This document shows positions 24,131 to 30,887 of a stretch of DNA of 33,553 bases, piece after piece. The notes under the pieces were generated by a model. The model ran no database searches and had not been told where the DNA came from. It was given only the letters and a program-made list of their open reading frames with translations. Position 1 is the first letter of the stretch, and each line of letters starts with the position of its first letter. The stretch is from Marivita geojedonensis (GTDB lineage Bacteria > Pseudomonadota > Alphaproteobacteria > Rhodobacterales > Rhodobacteraceae): the NCBI RefSeq assembly GCF_002115805.1, contig NZ_JFKC01000030.1, forward strand, positions 1-33,553, given 5' to 3'. The position numbers and the translations under genes were made by a program.

Positions 24131-25156
24131 TTATGCCTGCGTCGGTGTCGGTTCGTGGTGCGGCCCGGTTTCGAAATGCGGTGCATGGGTCAGATAGGCC
24201 GTGACCCAGACCAGAATTGGCAAAGATACAATTCCACCGATGGGTCCCCAAAGCCAGAGACCGAAGAGGATCGACAGAAACACGACCAGAGGATTTAGTT
24301 GCAGCCGCTGGCCGACAAGCGTCGGTGTCACGAATTGCGCCTCGGTCATGTTGAGCAGGAAATAGGCTAGCGCGGGCAGCAGAGCGTAGGCACCATTGAA
24401 TTCGGTAAACCCGACAACGCCGAAAGCGACGATGAGCATGACCGGGCCCAGATAGAGCACGAAGTTCAGAATGAAGGCCGCCGCACCCCAGAGCATCGGG
24501 TTCGGAACTCGGATGACGGTCATGGCGACGAAGACGGCTGCGCCAAGACCTGCGTTGATGGCCGTGACCGTGACAAAGTAATGCGACACCGCCCTGTCGG
24601 CCTTGCGCAACGATGTGCTTTGCCCCGGAACGGTTGCGTAGATTTCGTTCTGGGTCAGGGTGAAAAAGAAGAATGTCCCGGCAAACGTCAGCAGTTGAGC
24701 TGCAAAGTTGGGGGCGACCCAGAGCGCGTCCAGCAGGCTTGGCATCGCATCCTCGACGGCCTCGCCGTCCTGTGCCAGAGAGCGTTCCAGTTCGTACTGA
24801 ACGGATTCCAGTCCCCGGATGGCGCGGCTCATTTCGACGACATAGTAGCGGATTTCATCCTCGATGCGCGGCACCTGTCCGATGAGATCCATCACGATGG
24901 GTCCAAGCCCCGCGATCAGCAGAACGGTGAACGCCGCGACAAAGATGAGGCTGATGCTCGCGCTGACGGCGCGCGGGATGCCCAACCGCGCGAGCAGCCG
25001 CATCCCCGGAGCAGCGACAATGGCGACGACAAGGCCAAGCGTCACCGGGGCGAGAAGCCCTTTTGCAAGTTTGAGGGCCACCACCGCAGCAATGACCGCC
25101 AAAAGCCCAAGGCAGACAAGCTGCATCTGGGCCAGTGTGGCTTTGTTTTGTGTCAT
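24131..25156 (-). CDS. AI-2E family (PerM/TqsA-like) transporter
   Basis: A 341-residue polytopic membrane protein of the AI-2 exporter superfamily. Hydrophobic helices lie at about 10-35, 40-55, 60-85, then a periplasmic or amphipathic stretch rich in E, R and S (95-150), and five more helices to 325. LNPLVVFLSILFGLWLWGPIGGI is the family's C-terminal hallmark. ATG 25156 overlaps the stop of the DUF3618 gene by one base (TGATG). Members export AI-2, act as Na+/H+ antiporters or are unknown; here the amidoligase directly below suggests transport of its product or substrate. Confidence 0.9.
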   Translation of the reverse strand: MTQNKATLAQMQLVCLGLLAVIAAVVALKLAKGLLAPVTLGLVVAIVAAPGMRLLARLGIPRAVSASISLIFVAAFTVLLIAGLGPIVMDLIGQVPRIEDEIRYYVVEMSRAIRGLESVQYELERSLAQDGEAVEDAMPSLLDALWVAPNFAAQLLTFAGTFFFFTLTQNEIYATVPGQSTSLRKADRAVSHYFVTVTAINAGLGAAVFVAMTVIRVPNPMLWGAAAFILNFVLYLGPVMLIVAFGVVGFTEFNGAYALLPALAYFLLNMTEAQFVTPTLVGQRLQLNPLVVFLSILFGLWLWGPIGGIVSLPILVWVTAYLTHAPHFETGPHHEPTPTQA

Positions 25157-25920
25157 CAGGCGGTCTGTCCCGCGTCAGAGAATTCGGCGCGTGCGGACCT
25201 GATACCGCTTTCGACCGCCGCTTTTCCCTGCTGTTCGAGCTTGGACATCTCTTCCCGCAGGATCGCCTCTGCGTCGCGCATCATCTTGTCGCGGGTTGCT
25301 CCCATCAGATCGGCCTCGGCCCGGGTAGAGGGCAGAAGCGCCCCGATCAATGCACCAAGTCCGGCGACCAGAGCGCCGGTCAGGAATGGCTGACTCTGAT
25401 GCGCCTCGCGCGCCTGTTCAGTCGCCAGAAGGGTGTGACGCTCCACAGCCTCCTGCGCATCAATCACCTTGAGCCGGGCGTCCGTCACCCGCGCGCGCGC
25501 TTCGGGAGACAGCCTGTCGAGCCCCTTGTCGAGGGATTTGCGCAGGGCGGACGCGGAAGGTGAGGTGGCAAAACGGCCTGTGGCGACCTGATCGCGGGCA
25601 CGCATTTTTGCGTCGGCGCGGGCGATGCGGTCGTCATGCCCGCCCATATCTTTATAGGCGGTCAGCCCGGGTCCGTCCCTGCGGGGGCCACCCAGTGCAA
25701 TGAGCGCGGCGCCGATGCCGATCAGGGCAAGACCCGAGGGGTTCCGCCTGGCACCATCAAGCGCGGCAGAGACAAGCGTCTGTCCAAGGTCGGCTGTCTG
25801 GCCAACAGCCTCTTTCGCCCGCGCCTCTGGTTGAATTGAGGACGCCAGTGCGCTGATGTGATCCGTCAGTTGCGCCCTATGTGCCTCGGCGCTGCGTTCG
25901 AGTTGGTCTGCGTTAGGCAC
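25156..25920 (-). CDS. DUF3618 domain membrane-associated protein
   Basis: A 254-residue protein. The N-terminal RSAEAHRAQLTDHISAL matches DUF3618. A hydrophobic helix follows (LALIGIGAALIALG, about 65-78), then a long charged region with RARVTDARLKVIDAQEAVE predicted as coiled coil, a second helix (FLTGALVAGLGALIGALLP) and an amphipathic tail. It starts at GTG 25920 after AAAGGAG, overlapping the Holin-X gene by 8 bp. The family accompanies Holin-X and YqjD-type proteins in many alphaproteobacteria; function unknown, presumably envelope organisation under stress. Confidence 0.85.
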   Translation of the reverse strand: MPNADQLERSAEAHRAQLTDHISALASSIQPEARAKEAVGQTADLGQTLVSAALDGARRNPSGLALIGIGAALIALGGPRRDGPGLTAYKDMGGHDDRIARADAKMRARDQVATGRFATSPSASALRKSLDKGLDRLSPEARARVTDARLKVIDAQEAVERHTLLATEQAREAHQSQPFLTGALVAGLGALIGALLPSTRAEADLMGATRDKMMRDAEAILREEMSKLEQQGKAAVESGIRSARAEFSDAGQTA

Positions 25921-26314
25921 GGGACATCTCCTTTACTGCGTGAACATCGGATTTGAATTGCTTGAGCGTGCGTCTTGGGGTCAGCGTCGCCGCAGACAGC
26001 CGTGACCGGCCGATCAGGGCCAGGATCAGTGCGACGGCAAGAAACCCGACCGCAGCGGTCAGCGCGGCCCAGCCGAGGCTGAGGCCAAGAGCGGCGACGC
26101 CCAGAACGGCGGCGACGGCCAGCGCGGTCAGCCCGACAAAGGCCACCAGCGCGGCAAGCCCGAACAGGATCAGACCACCACCGGCGCGGGACGCATTGTC
26201 CGAGAGTTCGCGCTTTGCGAGTTGCAGTTCTGTGCGCAAGAGGGCGCGGGCCTCAGCAAGGATCCCGACCACGAGCGCGCGCCAGTCCGGATGTTGCGGG
26301 GTCGGGTCGGTCAC
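25913..26314 (-). CDS. Phage holin superfamily III / Holin-X (DUF1469) protein
   Basis: A 133-residue protein with an amphipathic N-terminus (GILAEARALLRTELQLAKREL) and two long hydrophobic segments (GGLILFGLAALVAFVGLTALA and a second, about 75-105), as in DUF1469/YqjE proteins. Despite the name, these are chromosomal inner-membrane proteins with no lysis context here. The start is GTG 26314, overlapping the upstream stop (GTGA), with GGAG 10 nt earlier. Confidence 0.87.
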   Translation of the reverse strand: MTDPTPQHPDWRALVVGILAEARALLRTELQLAKRELSDNASRAGGGLILFGLAALVAFVGLTALAVAAVLGVAALGLSLGWAALTAAVGFLAVALILALIGRSRLSAATLTPRRTLKQFKSDVHAVKEMSRA

Positions 26315-26760
26315 TGTTGCTTCTCCCCACTGTCGAGGTGCCCGGCCCAAGGGTCGTCGGCGGCTTTTTGTGCGTTCCGTGTCCCGGAGCCGGATTTGAG
26401 AAACCGCGCTGCCGCAAAGCCGGCGACTGCGGCACCGCCGAGAAATAGCAGCGGATTGCGCCGGGCGAACACGGCCACGTCATCGACCATCGCATCGACC
26501 GGTTTGTCCCGAAGGTGATCGGCGACGCTGCTGATCTGAGCGCCCAGATGGCGCAGCACAGCGGCTTGCAGCGACTGTGCATCGAACTCCTGCCGCGCCG
26601 CGTCTGTGGCATCGGCAGCTTGATCCACTTCGTCGATCGCGCGCTGGCGCAGCGTTTCCGCCTCGTCGATTGCGGCAGAGGCGATGGTTTCTTTCGCGTC
26701 TCGCGCCATGTCGCGTGTGTGCCGTTTGGCGGCGTCTAACGTGCTTTCGGTGTTGGCCAA
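26311..26760 (-). CDS. YqjD/ElaB-like (DUF883-type) membrane-anchored protein
   Basis: A 149-residue protein: a long charged helical N-terminal region with ALA- and ASP-rich heptads (about 1-90), then FARRNPLLFLGGAAVAGFAAARFL, the C-terminal anchor seen in YqjD/ElaB ribosome-associated membrane proteins. The start is TTG 26760, chosen because GGAGG lies 6-7 bp upstream and no ATG is near until residue 18. It is 25 bp below the DUF2383 gene. Confidence 0.8.
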   Translation of the reverse strand: MANTESTLDAAKRHTRDMARDAKETIASAAIDEAETLRQRAIDEVDQAADATDAARQEFDAQSLQAAVLRHLGAQISSVADHLRDKPVDAMVDDVAVFARRNPLLFLGGAAVAGFAAARFLKSGSGTRNAQKAADDPWAGHLDSGEKQQ

Positions 26761-26785
26761 GATGCCCTCCGTCAGAATGATTTGG

Positions 26786-27223
26786 TCAGGCAGCTTCGAA
26801 CAGGGCGACGATCTTGCCCTGAAGTCTGCGCCTCTGCGTCACGAGAACGCTGTGAAGATCGTTGGACGCCGGCAGGTGCTTGATGGCGCTGTCATAGGCT
26901 GACACGACGTTTTCCTCGCCTTCGCCCACGGCTTCGAGCACGTGCCTGTCGATGTCGGTGAAGAGGTCGCGCAGGCGGACGGCGGTCTTGTGGACCTCGC
27001 TCATCACGGTTCCCGAACGGTCCGGCGCGACACCGTTCTTCAGCGCGACGGCTTCTATTTCCGAGAGGTCGCGGCTGTGCTGGTCGGCGACATCCTGAAT
27101 GATGTCCCGGACCTCAGGCTCGGCACGTTTCACGAGTTCCTTGTAGCCTTCGTTCACGTCGATCAACGTATCGAAGAGCGATTGCACGCAATTATGCGCG
27201 GCATGGTTTTCTGGTTCGGACAT
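26786..27223 (-). CDS. DUF2383 (PA2169-type) four-helix protein
   Basis: A 145-residue ferritin-like helical bundle protein of the DUF2383/PA2169 family (HNCVQSLFDTLIDVNEGYKE at 11-30, many E/H/D residues on the helices). Family members are stress induced; metal binding is suspected but not visible with certainty. AAGGAGAT precedes ATG 27223, and a perfect EcfG promoter lies 25 nt upstream, so this is the first gene of the seven-gene operon. Confidence 0.9.
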   Translation of the reverse strand: MSEPENHAAHNCVQSLFDTLIDVNEGYKELVKRAEPEVRDIIQDVADQHSRDLSEIEAVALKNGVAPDRSGTVMSEVHKTAVRLRDLFTDIDRHVLEAVGEGEENVVSAYDSAIKHLPASNDLHSVLVTQRRRLQGKIVALFEAA

Positions 27224-27247
27224 TGTGATCTCCTTGGTTGCAGAGTG

Positions 27248-27272
27248 AACGCGTCACCGCCCTGGGAGTTCC
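27248..27272 (-). promoter_or_regulatory. EcfG-type promoter of seven-gene stress operon
   Basis: On the minus strand GGAAC (27272-27268), 16 nt, CGTT (27251-27248). It is a perfect consensus match and sits 25 nt before the DUF2383 start. All genes down to 22448 are on this strand with gaps of at most 25 bp or overlaps, and no terminator hairpin was seen between them. Confidence 0.88.
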
Positions 27273-27425
27273 TCGGCAAAGCCCGGATCAACGCCGGTGG
27301 CGCGCTCCATGGGCGCTTTGCCGCCGACCACTTTGAGATCACATCGTTTGGATTTCGAACAAACCCGCTGTGTCATCGCCTGAAGAGGCAGCGCCCGGCA
27401 AAAGCTTTCGTGACATGGATATTTT

Positions 27426-28154
27426 TCAGATCAGCGGTCGAGTGCGCAGTCTCGTACCACGCTCGAATGCATTTTCGGCCAGCATCTTGGGTCGGTGCAC
27501 CGTGAGCGTGTCATTCGCCCATGTGGCGACACCATCTTCGCGGAGTTTGGCCAAGGTCTTGTTCGTATGGACAAGCGACAGACCCATGGCGTCCGCGATA
27601 TCCTGCTGTCTGTAGGGCAGGGGCACCTGGTCGTTTTCGTTCAGCCCCAACGCGGTGAGCCTCCGGAAGAACCGGTTCAGAACCCACGAGATTTTCGCAT
27701 ATCCATCCATCTGACCTACGGCAGCCAGCGCCTCGCCCAGCAGGTATTCTTCGGTTGCGGCCACATGGGTCAGATCAAAAGCCCGTCGGGGTTGATACTT
27801 GAAAAGGTCCCATAGTTCGGACCGGTTGAATACGCACATGGTCATGCGGGTCGTTGCTTCGACCGAATGTTGCATCTCTCCCATCACGCCGCTCTGCAGA
27901 CCGATGAAATCGCCGGGCAGAATAAAGCCCACGACCTGACGGCTCCCGTTTTCGAGCGTTTTGAACCGCAGACCCATACCGTCGAGCGCGGTGTAGAGCT
28001 GTGACGAGGACGCCCCTTCCGCCAGGATCTCGGTGCCCGGCTGCGCGACGAATTCCCCGGTTTTGAATTTCGACATGAAGTGCACCTCGTCTTTCGACAT
28101 GGGGTCGAACAGATCGAGTTTACGCAACGGACAGTTGTGGCAATCGGTTTTCAT
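27426..28154 (-). CDS. Crp/Fnr family transcriptional regulator
   Basis: A 242-residue regulator: a cyclic-nucleotide-binding-like beta-barrel (about 20-130) and a C-terminal HTH (YRQQDIADAMGLSLVHTNKTLAKLRE). Cysteines C5-x2-C8 and C107 (TMCVF) align with three of the four cluster ligands of FNR; the position of the third N-terminal ligand is D14. It may sense oxygen or redox with an altered cluster, or not at all. AGGAACCC precedes ATG 28154. No clear FNR box (TTGAT-N4-ATCAA) was found nearby. It lies upstream of, but separate from, the EcfG-driven operon. Confidence 0.9.
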   Translation of the reverse strand: MKTDCHNCPLRKLDLFDPMSKDEVHFMSKFKTGEFVAQPGTEILAEGASSSQLYTALDGMGLRFKTLENGSRQVVGFILPGDFIGLQSGVMGEMQHSVEATTRMTMCVFNRSELWDLFKYQPRRAFDLTHVAATEEYLLGEALAAVGQMDGYAKISWVLNRFFRRLTALGLNENDQVPLPYRQQDIADAMGLSLVHTNKTLAKLREDGVATWANDTLTVHRPKMLAENAFERGTRLRTRPLI

Positions 28155-28234
28155 GGGTTCCTGCTATGTCACAGTTAAATGCGGACCATCCGCGGTGATG
28201 GCATGTGTGAAGCGAATCCGAAGGAGTTCGTCAT

Positions 28235-28603
28235 ATGTCAGAGGTGGTCGCGGAGTTTCCCAAGACCCTCATCGTGTCCGACAATATGGTCGAGGCAGAA
28301 GACCTGATTGAAATGCTGACGCCAGAGGGACTTGGTCCTGTGGCGCTCGCACGGGATGTCGGTAAGGCCCGGTTTGTGGTGGAGCAGTCTCGGCAAAGTC
28401 TGCATCTGATCATTTTCGGCCTGTCGATGCATATCCATGAGTCGTCCCGCTTTGTTGAAACGCTGGACAGGTCAGGCACGGCTTTGCTGGTTCTCGACGG
28501 CCCGGTATCGCTGGGGGTTGGGGAAGGGGCGGGGTGTCTCAACCGCCCCTTCTCGACCAATGACGTGATGGCCGCTTTGGCGCGCCTCAAGATGTCGCGT
28601 TAG
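28235..28603 (+). CDS. Pseudo-receiver (response-regulator-like) protein
   Basis: A 122-residue single-domain protein with the receiver fold order. The first strand ends in IVSDN, keeping one pocket acid. The phosphoacceptor position reads LIIFGLSM and has no aspartate, and the conserved lysine loop reads CLNRPFS rather than KPF. It is thus unlikely to be phosphorylated and may act as a binding partner. AAGGAG precedes ATG 28235. It is divergent from the Crp/Fnr gene and convergent, with a 4-bp overlap, to the YqjD-like gene. Confidence 0.8.
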   Translation: MSEVVAEFPKTLIVSDNMVEAEDLIEMLTPEGLGPVALARDVGKARFVVEQSRQSLHLIIFGLSMHIHESSRFVETLDRSGTALLVLDGPVSLGVGEGAGCLNRPFSTNDVMAALARLKMSR

Positions 28604-28890
28604 GCTCGGCGGTTCAGCGCCATGCCAAGAAGAACACCCACGCCCACGGCGCCCGCGATGGCAAGCGTCGGATTGCGGCGCACTGCGCTGTCGAATTCGG
28701 TCTGCACGGCCTGCGCATGATCGGCGCCTTTTTCCACAGCGGTCGATGCGGACTCGCGCAGCGCATCGGCGGCACCGTGCAGGGTGTCTTGCGCCGAGGT
28801 CGCAGCCTCGCGGATGCGGTGAGTCACTTTATCTCCGGTATTGCCGTGATTTGCGTGAGCGATCGTGGAGGCATTATCTGTCTGTGTCAT
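28600..28890 (-). CDS. YqjD/ElaB-like (DUF883-type) small membrane protein
   Basis: A 96-residue protein with a soluble amphipathic helix region (HRIREAATSAQDTLHGAADA) and a C-terminal anchor RRNPTLAIAGAVGVGVLLGM, the usual YqjD/ElaB ending. AAAGGAG precedes ATG 28890. A perfect EcfG promoter lies 26 nt upstream. It is a second member of this family besides the gene at 26311-26760. Confidence 0.87.
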   Translation of the reverse strand: MTQTDNASTIAHANHGNTGDKVTHRIREAATSAQDTLHGAADALRESASTAVEKGADHAQAVQTEFDSAVRRNPTLAIAGAVGVGVLLGMALNRRA

Positions 28891-28915
28891 AGTCGTCTCC
28901 TTTCCTTTCCAGACC

Positions 28916-28940
28916 AACGTCGCCCGGTCTGCAAAGTTCC
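28916..28940 (-). promoter_or_regulatory. EcfG-type promoter of YqjD-like gene
   Basis: Minus strand GGAAC (28940-28936), 16 nt, CGTT (28919-28916), a perfect match. Start codon 26 nt downstream. Its -35 element is 2 bp from that of a divergent plus-strand candidate. Confidence 0.87.
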
Positions 28941-28942
28941 TC

Positions 28943-28968
28943 GGAACCTTTGAGAACGGGACCGGGTT
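28943..28968 (+). promoter_or_regulatory. Weaker EcfG-type promoter of DUF1328 gene
   Basis: GGAAC (28943-28947), 17 nt, GGTT (28965-28968): one mismatch in the -10 element. It is positioned 37 nt before the DUF1328 start codon. Confidence 0.55.
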
Positions 28969-29004
28969 TGTCTGGCAGGACTGCAAAGAGGAAAGGAACA
29001 GACT

Positions 29005-29166
29005 ATGCTTTACTGGGCTGCCATCTTTTTCGTGATCGCACTTATCGCCGCTTTGTTCGGCTTCGGCGGAATAGCATCCGCATCGGCAGGGATCGCTCAG
29101 ATCCTGTTCGTGGTGTTTTTGGTGCTGTTTGTCATCACGCTGATCATGCGCGCCGTCAGGTCGTAG
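29005..29166 (+). CDS. DUF1328 (YtjA-type) small membrane protein
   Basis: A 53-residue protein, short enough to be missed by length cut-offs. It begins [20 protein letters not shown] and continues [18 protein letters not shown], the typical two-helix DUF1328 pattern, ending in IMRAVRS. AAAGGA precedes ATG 29005. The family is widespread and stress-associated with no known activity. A strong terminator follows 17 bp after the stop. Confidence 0.95.
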   Translation: MLYWAAIFFVIALIAALFGFGGIASASAGIAQILFVVFLVLFVITLIMRAVRS

Positions 29167-29183
29167 GGCGCACAAAGCAAATA

Positions 29184-29214
29184 AAAAAACCGAGGCGCGC
29201 TGCCTCGGTTTTTT
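29184..29214. terminator. Bidirectional intrinsic terminator
   Basis: AAAAAACCGAGGC and GCCTCGGTTTTTT form a 13-bp stem with a 5-nt loop and T tracts on both strands. It separates the convergent DUF1328 and phyR genes and can stop transcription from both. Confidence 0.93.
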
Positions 29215-29224
29215 GTTTTTTCGA

Positions 29225-30034
29225 TCAGGCCTTGAGCGTTTCCGTAGAGGAGAAGAACATCGCCTGACTGACAGCAGATCGCACCTGATCCTCGGTGTAA
29301 GGTTTGGCGATGAGGAACGCCGGTTCCGGGCCTTCGCCGGTCAGCAGCCGTTCCGGGAACGCTGTGATGAAGATGACAGGTACATCGGGATCGTTCTCGA
29401 TGATCTTGTTTACCGCGTCGATGCCGCTGGAATTATCGGCAAGCTGGATATCCGACATGATGAGATGCGGTTTTTCGGTCTTGTAGAGGCTCACCGCCGC
29501 GTCTGCCGTACGGGCAATTCCGGTAACGGCATGGCCCATGTCAGTGACAATCGCTTCAAGGTCCATAGCGATGATCGCCTCGTCTTCGATGATCATCACC
29601 TTGCCGGCAAGCGACTTTGCCATCTCCGTATAGGCGATATCGACAAGTTTGGCGGCTTCCTCCGGGCTGATATCGAGCACGAACGCCACATCGTCGAAAG
29701 ACAGCTCTTCGATGGTGTGCAGCAGCAGCGCCTCGCGCGTGCCCGAGGTCAGGCGGGACAGGTGTTCCTGCGCTTTTGCGGCGATGCCTGTCTCGCCGGA
29801 TTCAAATGTGGCGCCGGAGGTGGACCAGATGGAATGGAAGACCTTGAAAAGCGCCACTTTGTTCGCCGCGTCATGGTCGAACACCGATGTATCACTCAAG
29901 ATCGCTTCCAGCGTCGCGACGGCGTATTTGTCCCCCTCGACCTGAGATCCAGTGAGAGCCCTCGCATACCGGCGGAGAAACGGAAGGTTCGCTCCGATCT
30001 TCGAGGTAAGATCCTGGGCTTGTTCGGTCGACAT
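29225..30034 (-). CDS. phyR: PhyR, general stress response anti-anti-sigma regulator
   Basis: A 269-residue protein with an EcfG-like sigma domain (about 1-140; LPFLRRYARALTGSQVEGD, then EELSFDDVAFVLDISPEEA) fused to a receiver domain (145-265) with pocket IIEDE, phosphoacceptor D195 in IMSDIQL, and K244 in IAKPY. When phosphorylated, PhyR sequesters NepR, freeing EcfG. ATG 30034 has GGGAG 9 nt upstream; the GTG at 30049 overlaps that site and is less likely. Divergent from nepR across 106 bp containing overlapping EcfG promoters. Confidence 0.97.
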   Translation of the reverse strand: MSTEQAQDLTSKIGANLPFLRRYARALTGSQVEGDKYAVATLEAILSDTSVFDHDAANKVALFKVFHSIWSTSGATFESGETGIAAKAQEHLSRLTSGTREALLLHTIEELSFDDVAFVLDISPEEAAKLVDIAYTEMAKSLAGKVMIIEDEAIIAMDLEAIVTDMGHAVTGIARTADAAVSLYKTEKPHLIMSDIQLADNSSGIDAVNKIIENDPDVPVIFITAFPERLLTGEGPEPAFLIAKPYTEDQVRSAVSQAMFFSSTETLKA

Positions 30035-30063
30035 ATAAAAAGCTCCCACTTTTTTTAGGTGTT

Positions 30064-30101
30064 GCGGGAACCAAACGCACTACATCGCGTTAGGTTCCCG
30101 C
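30064..30101. promoter_or_regulatory. Palindromic bidirectional EcfG promoter (phyR and nepR-ecfG)
   Basis: Two perfect GGAAC-N16-CGTT promoters overlap on opposite strands. On the plus strand GGAAC is 30067-30071 and CGTT 30088-30091 (nepR, start 50 nt on). On the minus strand GGAAC is 30098-30094 and CGTT 30077-30074 (phyR, start 40 nt on). The arms 30064-30078 and 30087-30101 are inverted repeats with 14 of 15 matches around an 8-nt centre. EcfG is thus likely to drive both its own and its regulator's genes. Confidence 0.93.
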
Positions 30102-30140
30102 TATCGCGCGACAAAACGGATAAATCATCTGAAGGGCTAC

Positions 30141-30305
30141 ATGAAACAGGATCGCAAAACTTCAAGCCTTGAGCAGGAGATCGAAGCAAATCTCAAGCGG
30201 GCCTACAACGATGTCGTCAACCAGCAGGTGCCGGACCGGTTTACACAGCTTCTCGACCAGCTTCGCGAGGCCGACAAATCGTCCGCGGAGTCCAAAGATG
30301 ACTGA
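30141..30305 (+). CDS. nepR: NepR anti-sigma factor
   Basis: A 54-residue protein, too short for usual ORF calls. Two amphipathic helices, LEQEIEANLKRAYNDVVNQQ and PDRFTQLLDQLREADK, are the core that NepR uses to bind either EcfG or the sigma domain of PhyR. ATG 30141 follows GAAGGGCTAC. Its end overlaps the ecfG start by 8 bp, in the conserved order nepR-ecfG. Confidence 0.93.
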   Translation: MKQDRKTSSLEQEIEANLKRAYNDVVNQQVPDRFTQLLDQLREADKSSAESKDD

Positions 30306-30846
30306 TCCCAAAGAAGAAATCGTCGAGCATCTCGGGGCCATGCGCGCGTTCGCGATGAGCCTCACGCGCAACTCTGCACTGGCGGACGACATGGTGCAGG
30401 ACGCGCTGGTCAAGGCATGGTCGAAGATCGACTCCTACCAGCCGGGAACGAATATGCGCGCGTGGCTTTTCACCATTCTGCGCAACACCTATTACTCGCA
30501 CCATCGCAAGGCGCGGCGCGAAGTGTCGGATGTCGATGGCGAAATGGCGGCGTCCCTTGCCCAGAAGCCGGACCATGACGGTCGTCTGCAGATGCGCGAT
30601 TTCAACCGGGCCTTCGACAAGCTGAATGATGAACAGCGCGAAGCGCTGGTTCTGGTCGGCGCGGGTGGTTTTTCGTACGAGGAAGCCGCGGAAACATGCG
30701 GCGTTGCCGTGGGCACCATCAAGAGCCGCGTGAACCGGGCGCGCAAGCAATTGGTCGAACTGCTTCAGATGAGTGACGACGAGGTTATGGAAGCGACGGA
30801 TCTGGTCACCACAGGCATCGTCAGCAACCAGAAAAATGTGGCCTGA
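30298..30846 (+). CDS. ecfG: EcfG general stress sigma factor
   Basis: A 182-residue ECF sigma factor (EcfG/RpoE2 group). Region 2 includes SALADDMVQDALVKAWSKID and MRAWLFTILRNTYYSHHRK; region 4 includes LNDEQREALVLVG and the HTH EEAAETCGVAVGTIKSRVNR. It recognises GGAAC/CGTT promoters, several of which occur in this window. ATG 30298 overlaps the nepR 3' end by 8 bp, so translation is coupled; the upstream open frame belongs to nepR's shadow. Confidence 0.96.
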   Translation: MTDPKEEIVEHLGAMRAFAMSLTRNSALADDMVQDALVKAWSKIDSYQPGTNMRAWLFTILRNTYYSHHRKARREVSDVDGEMAASLAQKPDHDGRLQMRDFNRAFDKLNDEQREALVLVGAGGFSYEEAAETCGVAVGTIKSRVNRARKQLVELLQMSDDEVMEATDLVTTGIVSNQKNVA

Positions 30847-30887
30847 CCCGGATATCGATCCGCTGGGCAGACCGGAAAGGATGATCC

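Noticed and set aside
24131-25156. AI-2 quorum-sensing exporter
   Set aside because: Family name only. No luxS or lsr genes are in the window and the neighbours point to a link with the amidoligase.
25913-26314. Holin gene as sign of a prophage or gene transfer agent
   Set aside because: Holin-X/DUF1469 proteins are chromosomal membrane proteins; no capsid, terminase, portal or lysis genes are present and the gene lies inside a stress operon.
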